This document shows, piece by piece, positions 1 to 8,371 of a DNA stretch of 64,000 bases; position 1 is the first letter of the stretch; each line of letters opens with the position of its first letter. The notes below the pieces were generated by a model. That model was not told the DNA's origin and did not search any database. It worked only from the letters and a program-made list of their open reading frames with translations. This DNA comes from JABMQB01 sp963677475 (lineage in GTDB: Bacteria; Bacteroidota; Bacteroidia; Bacteroidales; Prolixibacteraceae): positions 310,001 to 374,000 of the forward strand of contig CAXXQD010000022.1 in NCBI GenBank assembly GCA_963677475.2, read 5' to 3'. Position numbers and translations under genes: made by a program.

Positions 1-317
1 CCTTGTCTTCGGTCTTCGTTTTTATAGGTCAGGATTCCAATCCCCGCCCGCTGATGGTATGGATCGAAATCAAAAAGGTCGATTGCCCCAACTGGTCTTT
101 TTTCTTTTGTTTGGATGATCAAACGAAGTTGCTTGGCTTCGTAAATGTCTTTGAATGAATTTTCAATATAAATTCTTAAAATATGTTTTGAAAATGGGGT
201 TTTTGAGTTGCTGAATTCCCACAATGAGCTGTCGTTTTCCCATTTATAAAGCAATTCAATATCTTCCGGTTCTAAGGGGCGAAGTTCTATGTTCCCGTAT
301 TCCAAATATGTTTCCAT
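1..317 (-). CDS. GNAT family N-acetyltransferase, N-terminal part (cut by window edge)
   Basis: About 105 residues are present, starting at the ATG on 317-315 and running off the left edge. The N-terminus (METYLEYGNIELRPLEPED) is the typical first strand of RimJ/RimL-like acetyltransferases, followed by a WEND motif and later GAIDLFDFDP, the conserved central beta strand seen before the acetyl-CoA site. These enzymes move acetyl from acetyl-CoA to an amine; the substrate cannot be told. The A of the start codon is also the last base of the TGA stop of the upstream glycosyltransferase, so the two are very likely translationally coupled in one operon with recR. The acetyl-CoA binding loop lies partly outside the window. 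Family fairly sure, substrate unknown. Confidence 0.8.
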   Translation of the reverse strand, partial: METYLEYGNIELRPLEPEDIELLYKWENDSSLWEFSNSKTPFSKHILRIYIENSFKDIYEAKQLRLIIQTKEKRPVGAIDLFDFDPYHQRAGIGILTYKNEDRRQ

Positions 318-2275
318 CACAGTTTTCGGCTTAGTTTCTTTCTGCTTTTAAAAATAATTTCCAGATCGGTGGCAAGTTTGTAATCTCTGGCATAAAGAAG
401 GTTTAATTGGCTTTTTTTAGGCAAATCGAGATGTAGGTCATCGAATAATTCACCCGGATTTAAAATACCATTTTTAAGATTAGGGAGTTCAATATACGCG
501 CTCTTCTCAGGGATGTAACCCACCCAGGATAAGCTTGCATTAATAACATTAAAAATATTCTTGAAAAGCTGTGCTTTATCCAGAAAAAACCAAATGCTGA
601 TTGGGGTGCTTAGCAATAATAACAAGGAGAAGAAAACATCGAAAGCCCGTTTCAATCTTCGGTTTTTTATTTTCGATATTGAATTTACGTTTACCACGTA
701 TAAATCGCCCGCGGTATGAATCGAATTACTACCGATAATACTTAAGCTTTCGGGTGGTGCAATTTTATAATCGACCTGGAGTTTGGTATGTTCCAACATC
801 GACTTGATTATTTTTCCTGAGCTAATATCTTCGGCACAAAAAATAAGTTCACTGATTTTATTTATTCGGATAATTTCATCCAAATTGTCAATAGATCCAA
901 GATACTGGTTCCCAAAGTCAGAGTCGTTAAGTGTAACATAACCAATAATTTCAGAGTTAATTTCGGTTTGAGAAAGCAGTTCAGTTACCCTTTTAGCTTC
1001 CTCGGGGTGCCCAATTATTGCAATCCTTTTGGGCTTCTTTTCAAAGAAATGAAATCCTCCCAACCTTATTTTATGGAAAATGATCCGAATAGCAGACAAT
1101 GCAAATAGCGCCCAACCTGAACCTAATAATATCAATGCCCTTGAAAACCTGTAATTTTCATCGACCAAGGAATAAGCCAAAAGAATGGCAATGGTTCCCC
1201 AAACCAACCCGCGAATTACTGTCCATAAACGGTTTGGGATTTTGTAGCCACCTGAAAAGATAATGCCTCCAAGCCAAAACAGAATATAAGTAGGCACAGC
1301 GAACCGATAAAATTCTTCGGGGTAATAACCAGCATAGTATTTAAAGTTTTCCCAATAAGGAGAAATAAACAAATAGCCCAAATAAATTAGTAAGGCATCA
1401 AATACAGGAAGGTAAATTTTAGCAAAAACACGGTTTGCAATGGCCATAAATGCCCTGAAATAGATAGCAAGATTAATGAGAAGGGCGAATAACCTTGCAT
1501 TATTTCCTGTGAAATGTTTATTGGAAAAAATGATCATCGCATTATAAAAAATGCGTATATAATTAACAGAATTCTTTTTAGTGCTTTCGCCCTTATAATG
1601 AATAATAGTGGTTTCGGGAAAATAATAATTTTCATATCCGGCAAGTGTTATCCGATAGGAAAGGTCAATATCTTCGCCATACATGAAAAAGCCTTCGTCC
1701 AATAATCCAACTTTGTTAAGTACAGTTTTCCTTAAAAGCATAAAAGCCCCGGATAAAACATCTACTTTATGGATTTTATCATTGTTGAGGTAGGAGAGGT
1801 GATAAGCGCCAAATTTTTTATTCTTTGGGAAAAGTTTTGATAAGCCAAATATTTTGTAAAAAGCTACCAATGGAGTTGGAAGCCCACGCTTTGATTCAGG
1901 CAGGAAATTTCCTTTCCCATCAATCATTTTTATGCCCAAAGCACCTGCGTTTGGTGTTTTGTCCATGAACTCCAGCACTTTTGCAAAAGTGTCTTCTTCA
2001 ACAACCGTGTCAGGGTTCAATAATAAAATATATTCTCCTTTTGCCTGTTTTATGGCTTGGTTGTTTGCGATTGAAAAACCAACATTAGTTTTATTTTCCA
2101 ATAAAATGACTTCAGGGAATTTGTCTTTTACCAAACTGCACGAACCATCAACTGAATTGTTGTCAACAACCAGTATTTCGGAGTCAATGTTGTTACATGC
2201 CTTTTGCACTGAATGAAGGCATTGCTCCAAAAAGTGTTTGACATTGTAATTTACTATGATAACTGATAGTTTCAT
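317..2275 (-). CDS. GT2 glycosyltransferase fused to a membrane / phosphoglycosyltransferase-like region
   Basis: 652 residues. Residues 1-235 form a GT-A family 2 transferase of the rhamnosyltransferase (WbbL) type: start SVIIVNYNVKHFLEQC, the metal-binding LLLNPDT, and the acceptor-site motif YGEDIDLSYR. Residues about 260-400 hold several transmembrane helices. Residues about 415-525 look like the Rossmann-type CoA_binding_3 domain found in front of WcaJ/WbaP sugar-phosphate transferases (IAIIGHPEEAKRVTELLSQ). Residues 540-565 (RLKRAFDVFFSLLLLL) match the membrane helix that begins the bacterial sugar transferase domain, but the usual catalytic part after it is short and not recognisable. 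So it looks like a GT2 joined to a degenerate phosphoglycosyltransferase. It probably works in surface polysaccharide or O-antigen synthesis at the inner membrane. It lies 14 bases after recR. Confidence 0.8.
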   Translation of the reverse strand: MKLSVIIVNYNVKHFLEQCLHSVQKACNNIDSEILVVDNNSVDGSCSLVKDKFPEVILLENKTNVGFSIANNQAIKQAKGEYILLLNPDTVVEEDTFAKVLEFMDKTPNAGALGIKMIDGKGNFLPESKRGLPTPLVAFYKIFGLSKLFPKNKKFGAYHLSYLNNDKIHKVDVLSGAFMLLRKTVLNKVGLLDEGFFMYGEDIDLSYRITLAGYENYYFPETTIIHYKGESTKKNSVNYIRIFYNAMIIFSNKHFTGNNARLFALLINLAIYFRAFMAIANRVFAKIYLPVFDALLIYLGYLFISPYWENFKYYAGYYPEEFYRFAVPTYILFWLGGIIFSGGYKIPNRLWTVIRGLVWGTIAILLAYSLVDENYRFSRALILLGSGWALFALSAIRIIFHKIRLGGFHFFEKKPKRIAIIGHPEEAKRVTELLSQTEINSEIIGYVTLNDSDFGNQYLGSIDNLDEIIRINKISELIFCAEDISSGKIIKSMLEHTKLQVDYKIAPPESLSIIGSNSIHTAGDLYVVNVNSISKIKNRRLKRAFDVFFSLLLLLSTPISIWFFLDKAQLFKNIFNVINASLSWVGYIPEKSAYIELPNLKNGILNPGELFDDLHLDLPKKSQLNLLYARDYKLATDLEIIFKSRKKLSRKL

Positions 2276-2289
2276 GCTCTTTTTACGTA

Positions 2290-2916
2290 TTATTTCCCAA
2301 CAACCGATTCGTATTGTACCCTGTTTAGCAACGATCTTCCGAGGGTTATTTCGTCAGCATATTCTAACTCATCACCAATGGAAACCCCGCGTGCCAGGGT
2401 AGTTACTTTAATATCAATATCTTTTAACTTTCGAAAAATATAAAAGTTGGTTGTGTCGCCTTCCATGGTTGTGCTTAACGCTAATATTACTTCAATAACC
2501 TTTCCATTGTTCACTCTTTGAATTAGTGATTCGATTTCCAAATCGGAAGGGCCAACACCGTCCATTGGCGAAATAATACCCCCTAAAACATGGTACAAAC
2601 CTTTGTATTGGAGGGTGTTTTCAATTGACATTACGTCCCGGATATTTTCAACCACACATATGACCGACTCATCTCTTTGTTGATCGGAACAGATTGGGCA
2701 AATTTCGGTATCAGAAATATTATGGCAAATTTTACAATGTTTAAGGTTGTTTCGAAGGTCGATTATGGAGGTTCCGAATTTGTTAACTTCTTCTTTGTCT
2801 TGTTTTAACAGGTGTAAAACCAAACGTAAAGCGCTTCTTCTACCAATCCCTGGGAATTTGGCAAATTCGTTTACAGCGTTTTCCAATAGCTTTGAAGGAA
2901 ACTTTTCGACATTCAT
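2290..2916 (-). CDS. recR: Recombination mediator protein RecR
   Basis: 208 residues, normal RecR length. It has the helix-hairpin-helix (FAKFPGIGRRSALRLVLHLL, residues 19-38), a four-cysteine zinc finger (Cys61, 64, 73, 76 in CKICHNISDTEICPIC) and a Toprim domain from about residue 85 (ICVVENIRDVMSIE). RecR with RecO and RecF loads RecA on gapped or SSB-coated DNA during recombinational repair. It is the first gene of a minus-strand operon with the glycosyltransferase fusion 14 bases downstream; the functions are unrelated, a common arrangement for recR. A TATTTTTG -7-type box lies on the minus strand at 2971-2978, about 55 bases upstream. Identification is secure. Confidence 0.95.
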   Translation of the reverse strand: MNVEKFPSKLLENAVNEFAKFPGIGRRSALRLVLHLLKQDKEEVNKFGTSIIDLRNNLKHCKICHNISDTEICPICSDQQRDESVICVVENIRDVMSIENTLQYKGLYHVLGGIISPMDGVGPSDLEIESLIQRVNNGKVIEVILALSTTMEGDTTNFYIFRKLKDIDIKVTTLARGVSIGDELEYADEITLGRSLLNRVQYESVVGK

Positions 2917-3041
2917 CCCTTTTTTGATTTAAACTGGTATAACAACATGAATAAAGCAACTTTATTTTATCAAAAATAAGGAAGTATTTAGAAAATAGGG
3001 AAGATCATGCTAAAATGATCTTCAAATACCTAAATTGTATC

Positions 3042-4349
3042 TTAAGCTTTTACTTCTTCAAATAGGGCACTTGCAACTTTAAGAACCTCTTTACCATCAG
3101 GATTTATCTTAAAAATATGTGAGGGTTTCAGGTAAAACAGTTCTTTTTCCTGTTTGAATCGTTCTTCGCCACCACCTGTAATATTTAGCATGATTAGTGC
3201 ATCTTTGTCGATCTGATTGTTTTTCACAGCATTGATCAATGTTGCTGTTGCAATTCCTGCTGCAGGGTGTATGTCGTTACCTTCCAGTTTTTTAAATAAC
3301 TCGGATGCTGCAATTGATTCGTCGTTGGTCGCAGTAAGCACATCGCCGCCAGCATCGCTTAAAGCATCAAATAATCCCCCAAATATGGTATATGCCGGCT
3401 TTCGGTTAGACAATACTTTAGCCCTAATTTCTTCAACCTGAGTCCTGGCAAGGTCATCATCCAAAGGCAACATTTTGCGTGAATTTGCTTTCCATGCATC
3501 GTGTATCGGTATAAAAGGGATATTTTGAGAAACCATCAATTTCATTTTGGTGTTTCCAAATCGTCCATCTTCCAACAAACGCATATTTGCTTCCCATGCC
3601 GCTACAGCACCTGTACCACTACCAATTGCCTGGAAATAGTATTCAGGTATTTTACCAATGGTAGTTGCTGCTGATAATACGGTGGTTGACATACCGTCCC
3701 TGCGTGCAACGTTTCTTGCCCCACCTTCGCACAAGAATTTTTCGCTGCCAGAAAGTTGGTTGGACAATGATATGGCATCAAAATAATCGCTGCCTTTCTC
3801 GCTACAAATAAGTTTTACACAATCGTTCAATGGCTTTTCAAACCATAGTGCATCTAAATTATCCTCCGGAACACAAAGGATTAGTGGAATATTATTTTCG
3901 GAACATACTTTGGCAAAAGCCCTAGCTGTATTTCCTGCCGATGCCACATTTAAAACCATCTCGTTATTCGGGTCAAGCCTTCCACATACAGAATATGCTT
4001 CGGTTTCCTTGAAAGAACAGGTTTGCATATTTGCTCCCTTTTCGGGCCAATACCCGTTAAAAGTAATCCAAAGGTTCGATAAGCCCAATTCTTTTGCAAG
4101 CCCTTCACTTTTATAAGTTACCGGTGCCGATGAACCTTTTAACATGTGGTTAATTGGCAACCAATCAGAGAATTTATACAGCCCGTAACTATCATCTTTT
4201 ACCTCCAACTGCTTTTTTTCATAGATCGCCCTTATTAATGTTGGCATATCTTCACCTGGAGCAACCATCATCCAACCTATATCTTCAAAAGTTTTTTTTG
4301 TATTTACAGATTGTAAAATGTAGTTTGTTTTTAAATTTTGAGCTGTCAT
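3042..4349 (-). CDS. Threonine synthase-family PLP enzyme, probably cysteate synthase
   Basis: 435 residues. The fold is that of type II PLP enzymes of the threonine synthase group: the presumed PLP lysine is Lys114 in TCSFKETEA and the phosphate-binding loop is VASAGNTARA (136-145). Ordinary threonine synthases read SFKDRG at the lysine; here the D-R-G is replaced, and the stretch VTYKSEGLAKELGL followed by FNGYWPEKGA matches what I recall of the archaeal and Bacteroidota cysteate synthase family. That enzyme makes L-cysteate from O-phosphoserine and sulfite, a precursor of coenzyme M in methanogens and of sulfonolipids in Bacteroidota. The specificity is therefore an inference; a divergent threonine synthase is the alternative. 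It is monocistronic with its own promoter (4369-4398). Confidence 0.72.
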   Translation of the reverse strand: MTAQNLKTNYILQSVNTKKTFEDIGWMMVAPGEDMPTLIRAIYEKKQLEVKDDSYGLYKFSDWLPINHMLKGSSAPVTYKSEGLAKELGLSNLWITFNGYWPEKGANMQTCSFKETEAYSVCGRLDPNNEMVLNVASAGNTARAFAKVCSENNIPLILCVPEDNLDALWFEKPLNDCVKLICSEKGSDYFDAISLSNQLSGSEKFLCEGGARNVARRDGMSTTVLSAATTIGKIPEYYFQAIGSGTGAVAAWEANMRLLEDGRFGNTKMKLMVSQNIPFIPIHDAWKANSRKMLPLDDDLARTQVEEIRAKVLSNRKPAYTIFGGLFDALSDAGGDVLTATNDESIAASELFKKLEGNDIHPAAGIATATLINAVKNNQIDKDALIMLNITGGGEERFKQEKELFYLKPSHIFKINPDGKEVLKVASALFEEVKA

Positions 4350-4368
4350 AAATTTCTATTTAAGATGG

Positions 4369-4398
4369 CAAATGTACGAAAATACATGAATTGTCAAA
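4369..4398 (-). promoter_or_regulatory. Bacteroidota-type promoter of the cysteate synthase-like gene
   Basis: On the minus strand TTTG (4398-4395), an 18-base spacer and TACATTTG (4376-4369) match the primary sigma consensus TTTG / TANNTTTG of Bacteroidota. The expected start of transcription is near 4362, giving a leader of about 13 bases before the ATG at 4349. Confidence 0.65.
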
Positions 4399-4426
4399 CT
4401 TTGATTTTACTGGAAAGCAAAATTAT

Positions 4427-4462
4427 AAAAGCCCGGAGAAAATGAAAATTCCACGGGCTTTT
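4427..4462 (-). terminator. Rho-independent terminator after malic enzyme
   Basis: GCCCG (4431-4435) pairs with CGGGC (4454-4458), extended by A/T pairs on both sides, and is followed on the minus strand by a T-rich run (TTTTATAATTTT). It sits 22 bases past the stop of the minus-strand malic enzyme gene and upstream of the next minus-strand promoter. Confidence 0.7.
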
Positions 4463-4483
4463 TCTTTTTAATAAAGAGTGGTT

Positions 4484-6769
4484 TTATTGGGCATCAACCA
4501 CCGCAATTGCGACCATATTTACAATCTCCCTAACCGAGCTTCCCATTTGTAATATGTGAATGGGTTTGTTCATCCCCAATAGAACAGGTCCGATGGCTTT
4601 GGCAGTACCTACTTCCTGTAACACTTTGTAAAGGATATTCCCTGAGCTTAAATTAGGGAATATCAGAACATTGGCATCCTTGTCGCCAAGTTTTGTGAAA
4701 GGGAATTTTTTCATACGAAGATTCCCATCCAATGCGTAATTGGCCTGCATTTCGCCATCCACTAACATTTCGGGGTGTTGCTCATGCAGGATTTTTACAG
4801 CTTCGCGCGCCCTGACCGGACTTCCTTTTCCTTTAAAAGCCCCAAAATTCGAATAACTTACCAGTGCAATCCTTGGTTCCATATTAAACCTTTTTACTTC
4901 GTTTGCAACAAGCAAAGTTGTATCAGCAAGGGTGCGTGGGCTCGGGTCGGAATTTACAGTTGTGTCGGCAAGGAAGAGGGGGCCTTTTTTCGTAAGCATA
5001 ATATACATGCCAGCAATGTGGTTAAAGTCTTTTTTAGTGCCGATAACGTGTAAAGCAGGCCTAATGGTATCGGCATATTTTTTTGAAAGCCCGGAGATAA
5101 AAGCATCAGCTTCCCCGGTTTCAACCATCATACAGCCATAATAATCCCTGTTGTACATTTTTTCAATTGCACCTTCCAATGATAAACCTTTTCTTTGCCT
5201 TTTTTCAAAAAGGATTTTTGCAAATTCTTCTCTTTTACGTTTCGAAACATCTTTGTAGAGATCAATAATTGGCACGCCTTTTAACTCCAAAGAATTTTCT
5301 TTTATGAGGCTCAATATTTCTTTTTTGTTCCCTAACAGGATTGGTTTTGCAATTTTTTGGTTAATAATAAACTGGGCAGCCTTTAGCACTTTAAAATCGG
5401 TTGCATCGGCAAATACAACTTTTTTGGGTGCTTGTTTTGCCTTGTCGCGAATGGTCATGATTAGTTTGTTATCAAGCCCAAGCCTGTTGTTAAGTTGGTT
5501 TTTGTATTCATCCCAATCGGTAATCGGTTTTCTGGCGACACCTGTTTCCATTGCTGCTTTGGCAATTGCCGGGGCAACAGTGGCAATCAATCTTGGGTCA
5601 AGTGGTTTAGGGATAATATATTCTTTCCCGAAAACAATGTTTTGCTGGTTGTAAGCTTTGGTTACCAGTTCAGGCACATATTCTTTTGCCAGTGATGCAA
5701 TTGCTTTGACCGCTGCAATTTTCATTTCTTCGTTAATGGAATGTGCCCTCACGTCTAAAGCCCCCCTAAAAATAAATGGGAATCCAAGAACATTGTTAAC
5801 CTGGTTTGGATAATCGCTTCTTCCGGTTGCCATTATAATATCTCTTCTGGCTTGCACTGCATCAGGATAAGAAATTTCGGGGGTAGGATTGGCCATGGCA
5901 AACACGATGGGGTCTTTCGCCATCGATCGTATCATTTTCTTAGAAACCACATTTCCAACCGATAACCCTAAAAATACATCTGCATTTATTAGGGCTTGTT
6001 CAAGGTTTTCAATATCCCTGCTGGTGACAAATTGTTTTTTTATGTCGTTAAGGTTTGTTCTCTTTTTGTTTAACACACCTTTGCTGTCGAGCATTACAAC
6101 ATTTTCTTTTTTTACGCCCAGGCTTATGTACAGTTTTGTACATGAAACTGCGCTTGCGCCTGCTCCGTTAACCACAACTTTTATGGTTTCAATTTTTTTC
6201 CCGTTCAATTCAAGGGCATTTAGTAAACCGGCAGCCGAAATAATTGCAGTACCGTGTTGGTCGTCATGAAAAACAGGTATGTCTAAAGCCTTTTTTAATT
6301 TTTCTTCTATTTCAAAGCATTCGGGAGCTTTAATATCTTCCAGGTTAATGCCTCCAAATGTTGGGGCAATTGCCTTTACCACTTCAATAAATTTTGCCGG
6401 GTCTTTTTCATCAATTTCGATGTCAAAAACATCGATGTCGGCAAAAATCTTAAACAGAAGCCCTTTACCTTCCATTACCGGTTTGCCTGCCAGTGAGCCA
6501 ATATCGCCAAGCCCCAGAACAGCTGTGCCATTTGAAATTACAGCTACCAGGTTTCCCTTGGCGGTATACTTGTATGCGTTAACCTGGTCTTTTTGAATTT
6601 GAAGGCAGGGTTCTGCCACTCCTGGAGAATACGCTAGCGAAAGGTCATATTGCGTATGGTGAGGTTTTGTCGGGATAACCTCGATTTTGCCCGGACGACC
6701 ACACTCATGATATTTAAGTGCGTCTTCTTTTAAAGATTTTGGCATTACGTTGAAATTTGGTTGAACCAT
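4484..6769 (-). CDS. maeB: NADP-dependent malic enzyme with phosphotransacetylase-like C-terminal domain
   Basis: 761 residues, the length of MaeB-type hybrid malic enzymes. The N-terminal catalytic part carries YSPGVAEPC (47-55), GDIGSLAGKPVMEGKG (88-103), the metal-binding FGGINLEDIKAPECFEIE (138-155), VFHDDQHGTAI (167-177) and the dinucleotide-binding loop VVNGAGASAVSC (199-210). From about residue 430 the rest is a phosphate acetyltransferase-like domain, which in MaeB is thought to be regulatory (acetyl-CoA sensing) rather than catalytic. The enzyme converts malate to pyruvate and CO2 with NADPH formation in the cytoplasm. It is transcribed alone, with a terminator just after the stop. 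Cofactor preference for NADP is inferred from the family. Confidence 0.95.
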   Translation of the reverse strand: MVQPNFNVMPKSLKEDALKYHECGRPGKIEVIPTKPHHTQYDLSLAYSPGVAEPCLQIQKDQVNAYKYTAKGNLVAVISNGTAVLGLGDIGSLAGKPVMEGKGLLFKIFADIDVFDIEIDEKDPAKFIEVVKAIAPTFGGINLEDIKAPECFEIEEKLKKALDIPVFHDDQHGTAIISAAGLLNALELNGKKIETIKVVVNGAGASAVSCTKLYISLGVKKENVVMLDSKGVLNKKRTNLNDIKKQFVTSRDIENLEQALINADVFLGLSVGNVVSKKMIRSMAKDPIVFAMANPTPEISYPDAVQARRDIIMATGRSDYPNQVNNVLGFPFIFRGALDVRAHSINEEMKIAAVKAIASLAKEYVPELVTKAYNQQNIVFGKEYIIPKPLDPRLIATVAPAIAKAAMETGVARKPITDWDEYKNQLNNRLGLDNKLIMTIRDKAKQAPKKVVFADATDFKVLKAAQFIINQKIAKPILLGNKKEILSLIKENSLELKGVPIIDLYKDVSKRKREEFAKILFEKRQRKGLSLEGAIEKMYNRDYYGCMMVETGEADAFISGLSKKYADTIRPALHVIGTKKDFNHIAGMYIMLTKKGPLFLADTTVNSDPSPRTLADTTLLVANEVKRFNMEPRIALVSYSNFGAFKGKGSPVRAREAVKILHEQHPEMLVDGEMQANYALDGNLRMKKFPFTKLGDKDANVLIFPNLSSGNILYKVLQEVGTAKAIGPVLLGMNKPIHILQMGSSVREIVNMVAIAVVDAQ

Positions 6770-7129
6770 TAAATTTACGTATTCAAGTCAAAGAATATTA
6801 GGACTTTAATCAGTAAAAGCTGTTTTTGTTTAAATATCCTATTTTATTGGAATGTTGCGAGATTGAGATTTCTCGTCTGTCGGTGCAGACAGGCTGGGAA
6901 TCCTCGATTCAGGATTAATTTTTTTTGAGGGAGTTAAAGGAAATTATAGCAGTCTAATTCATAATAATATAATTAGAATAAGAATTTTGAGAGGCAAAAT
7001 AATACCTAGGATGAAATCGTTGATTAAGTGGCAACTAAGTATGATTGTCGTAAAAATGTCGCTAATAAGACAATGTTGATTTTTGGATTTTTTTTAATGG
7101 AACATAATCTTACTTAAAATTTCGATTTG
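6770..7129. other. Intergenic region with a palindromic repeat and possible operator
   Basis: 360 bases between the divergent maeB and the HTH regulator gene, with no convincing gene. It contains the hairpin-forming element at 6865-6905 (listed separately) and a spaced inverted repeat ATTGTC (7044-7049) / GACAAT (7069-7074) about 60 bases before the regulator start, which could be its own operator. I see no clear TANNTTTG box for the regulator. Confidence 0.5.
6865..6905. repeat. REP-like intergenic palindrome
   Basis: The left arm 6865-6881 and right arm 6888-6905 are imperfect inverted repeats of 17-18 bases around a six-base loop (GGTGCA). As RNA the arms would pair almost completely with one bulge, one mismatch and several G-U pairs. 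The block is clearly more GC-rich than its surroundings. Such stand-alone palindromes are commonly dispersed in multiple copies in genomes; only this copy of this family is visible here. Confidence 0.55.
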
Positions 7130-7855
7130 ATGGAACAACTAGATTTTGGAAAGAAATTAATTGAAATTAGAAAAGCAAAAGGCTTAACACAGGCAGAAGT
7201 TGCCGAAAAGTGTAAAATAACAATACGAACAATTCAGCGGATTGAAGCTGGCATTGTTCAGCCTAGAGCTTTTACAATTAAACTCATCTCTGAAACTCTG
7301 GGATTTGATTTTTTTGAGGCATCTGATACCGGTAATGATGTCAAAACCGAAAATCATGGTTCAAATTCGAAAAGCCATACTCTCGTATGGTATTTAAAAG
7401 ATTTGTTTAATTTAAAAACTAATGCAATGAAAAAAATTTCAATTTTATCCACTTCATTCTTTTTGATTGGGTTCTTATTTGTACTTATTTTAGAAACACA
7501 GGCTCAAGCCAACAACGTTAAAAATGACCAATGCCTCTCCATTGAATTTAATGTAGATAAAACAGTTAAACGAATTGAAGCTGTATTTACAAATAGTTTA
7601 ACTCTTGATAGTTTAGTCCGAGTAAGAGAGGAACTAGATAGCTATGGGATTACGATCAGTTACAAGAAATTAGAATTTGATAAAAACAATCGCTTGATAA
7701 GCGTCTATTGTGATGTTGATTGTAATGATGGATTCAAAGGTGGTTTTGGTATAGGCCTGTTAAATAATGACAACAAAAAGAAGAGAATGGGATTTGTACG
7801 CGATTATTCAAAAACAGCAAAGACTCCTTTTTGCACTGGTGGTTGTGGACTATAG
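7130..7855 (+). CDS. Membrane-anchored XRE-type helix-turn-helix regulator with a periplasmic domain
   Basis: 241 residues from the ATG at 7130; a TTG three bases earlier is less likely. Residues 5-60 are an XRE helix-turn-helix (LIEIRKAKGLTQAEVAEKCK, then TIRTIQRIEAG as the recognition helix). A linker ends in WYLKDLFNLKTNAMKK and a hydrophobic helix (about 103-122) follows, ending AQAN like a signal peptidase site. The remaining 110 residues would be outside the cytoplasm, with five cysteines including a CDVDC and a C-terminal CTGGCGL. This outer part resembles segments I recall from BlaR1/M56-type proteins (DSLVRVREELDSYGITISY). It could be a membrane-bound repressor that reads an envelope signal. 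It stands alone. The target genes cannot be told. Confidence 0.75.
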   Translation: MEQLDFGKKLIEIRKAKGLTQAEVAEKCKITIRTIQRIEAGIVQPRAFTIKLISETLGFDFFEASDTGNDVKTENHGSNSKSHTLVWYLKDLFNLKTNAMKKISILSTSFFLIGFLFVLILETQAQANNVKNDQCLSIEFNVDKTVKRIEAVFTNSLTLDSLVRVREELDSYGITISYKKLEFDKNNRLISVYCDVDCNDGFKGGFGIGLLNNDNKKKRMGFVRDYSKTAKTPFCTGGCGL

Positions 7856-8116
7856 CATAATATAACTACTTCTTATCTTAGTATGAGTAGTGGCAGTGAT
7901 CGTGTTAATTATCAAAGTGTTTTGGCACTTAGGGTACTAATTGGGTTAAAAGAGAACTATCACGAAATCTGCTACTACTCATTTGGTTTTTCGCTCAAAC
8001 AATTGGAGAGGAAGCTGCAAAATGGGCATTAACAGAAACACCCATTGATTGGTATTTTTAAGAGGTGAGAGTGATTTATTTTGTCACTAGAAGTTCAAGG
8101 CGAAACATTGAAAAAC
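7856..8116. other. Intergenic stretch without a supportable gene
   Basis: Between the HTH gene and the tRNA terminator. One frame is open for about 43 codons up to the TAA ending near 8060, with a hydrophobic then amphipathic translation, but it has no start codon or upstream signal and is cut by a stop on its 5' side. It may be the worn remains of a gene; I do not call it one. Confidence 0.4.
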
Positions 8117-8148
8117 AAAAAAGACTATCCGAATTGAACAGTCTTTTT
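8117..8148 (-). terminator. Terminator of tRNA-Met
   Basis: AAAAAGACT (8118-8126) pairs with AGTCTTTTT (8140-8148); on the minus strand the stem is followed by a T run. It lies 10 bases past the 3' end of the minus-strand tRNA. Confidence 0.65.
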
Positions 8149-8157
8149 AATGGATTG

Positions 8158-8231
8158 TAGCGAGAGCGAGACTTGAACTCGCGACCTCAGGATTATGAAT
8201 CCTGCGCTCTAACCAGCTGAGCTACCTCGCC
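8158..8231 (-). tRNA. tRNA-Met (anticodon CAT)
   Basis: 74 bases with a full cloverleaf on the minus strand: acceptor GGCGAGG paired with TCTCGCT (two G-U pairs), D arm with GCTCAGCTGGTTAGAGC, anticodon stem CAGGA/TCCTG with loop TTCATAA (anticodon CAT), and T arm GCGAG TTCAAGT CTCGC. The discriminator is A and CCA is not encoded. A CAT anticodon without the initiator features means elongator Met, or an Ile tRNA whose wobble C becomes lysidine; the sequence alone does not settle this. Confidence 0.92.
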
Positions 8232-8371
8232 GAAAATTGCGGTGCAAATATAATATTTATTTTTAAACACCTTCCGTTTTATAAAGAAAAATATTACCTT
8301 ACCAAACTCTTATTCGGTAAGAGTTTTGCGAGTTAATATCAGATTTAATATATTGCACAAAAGCAAATACT

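Noticed and set aside
6770..6865. Search for an RNA gene or riboswitch in the maeB leader
   Set aside because: Nothing with a conserved motif was found beyond the palindrome listed.
7856..8060. Possible gene remnant with a hydrophobic translation
   Set aside because: No start codon, interrupted upstream by a stop, and no family match.
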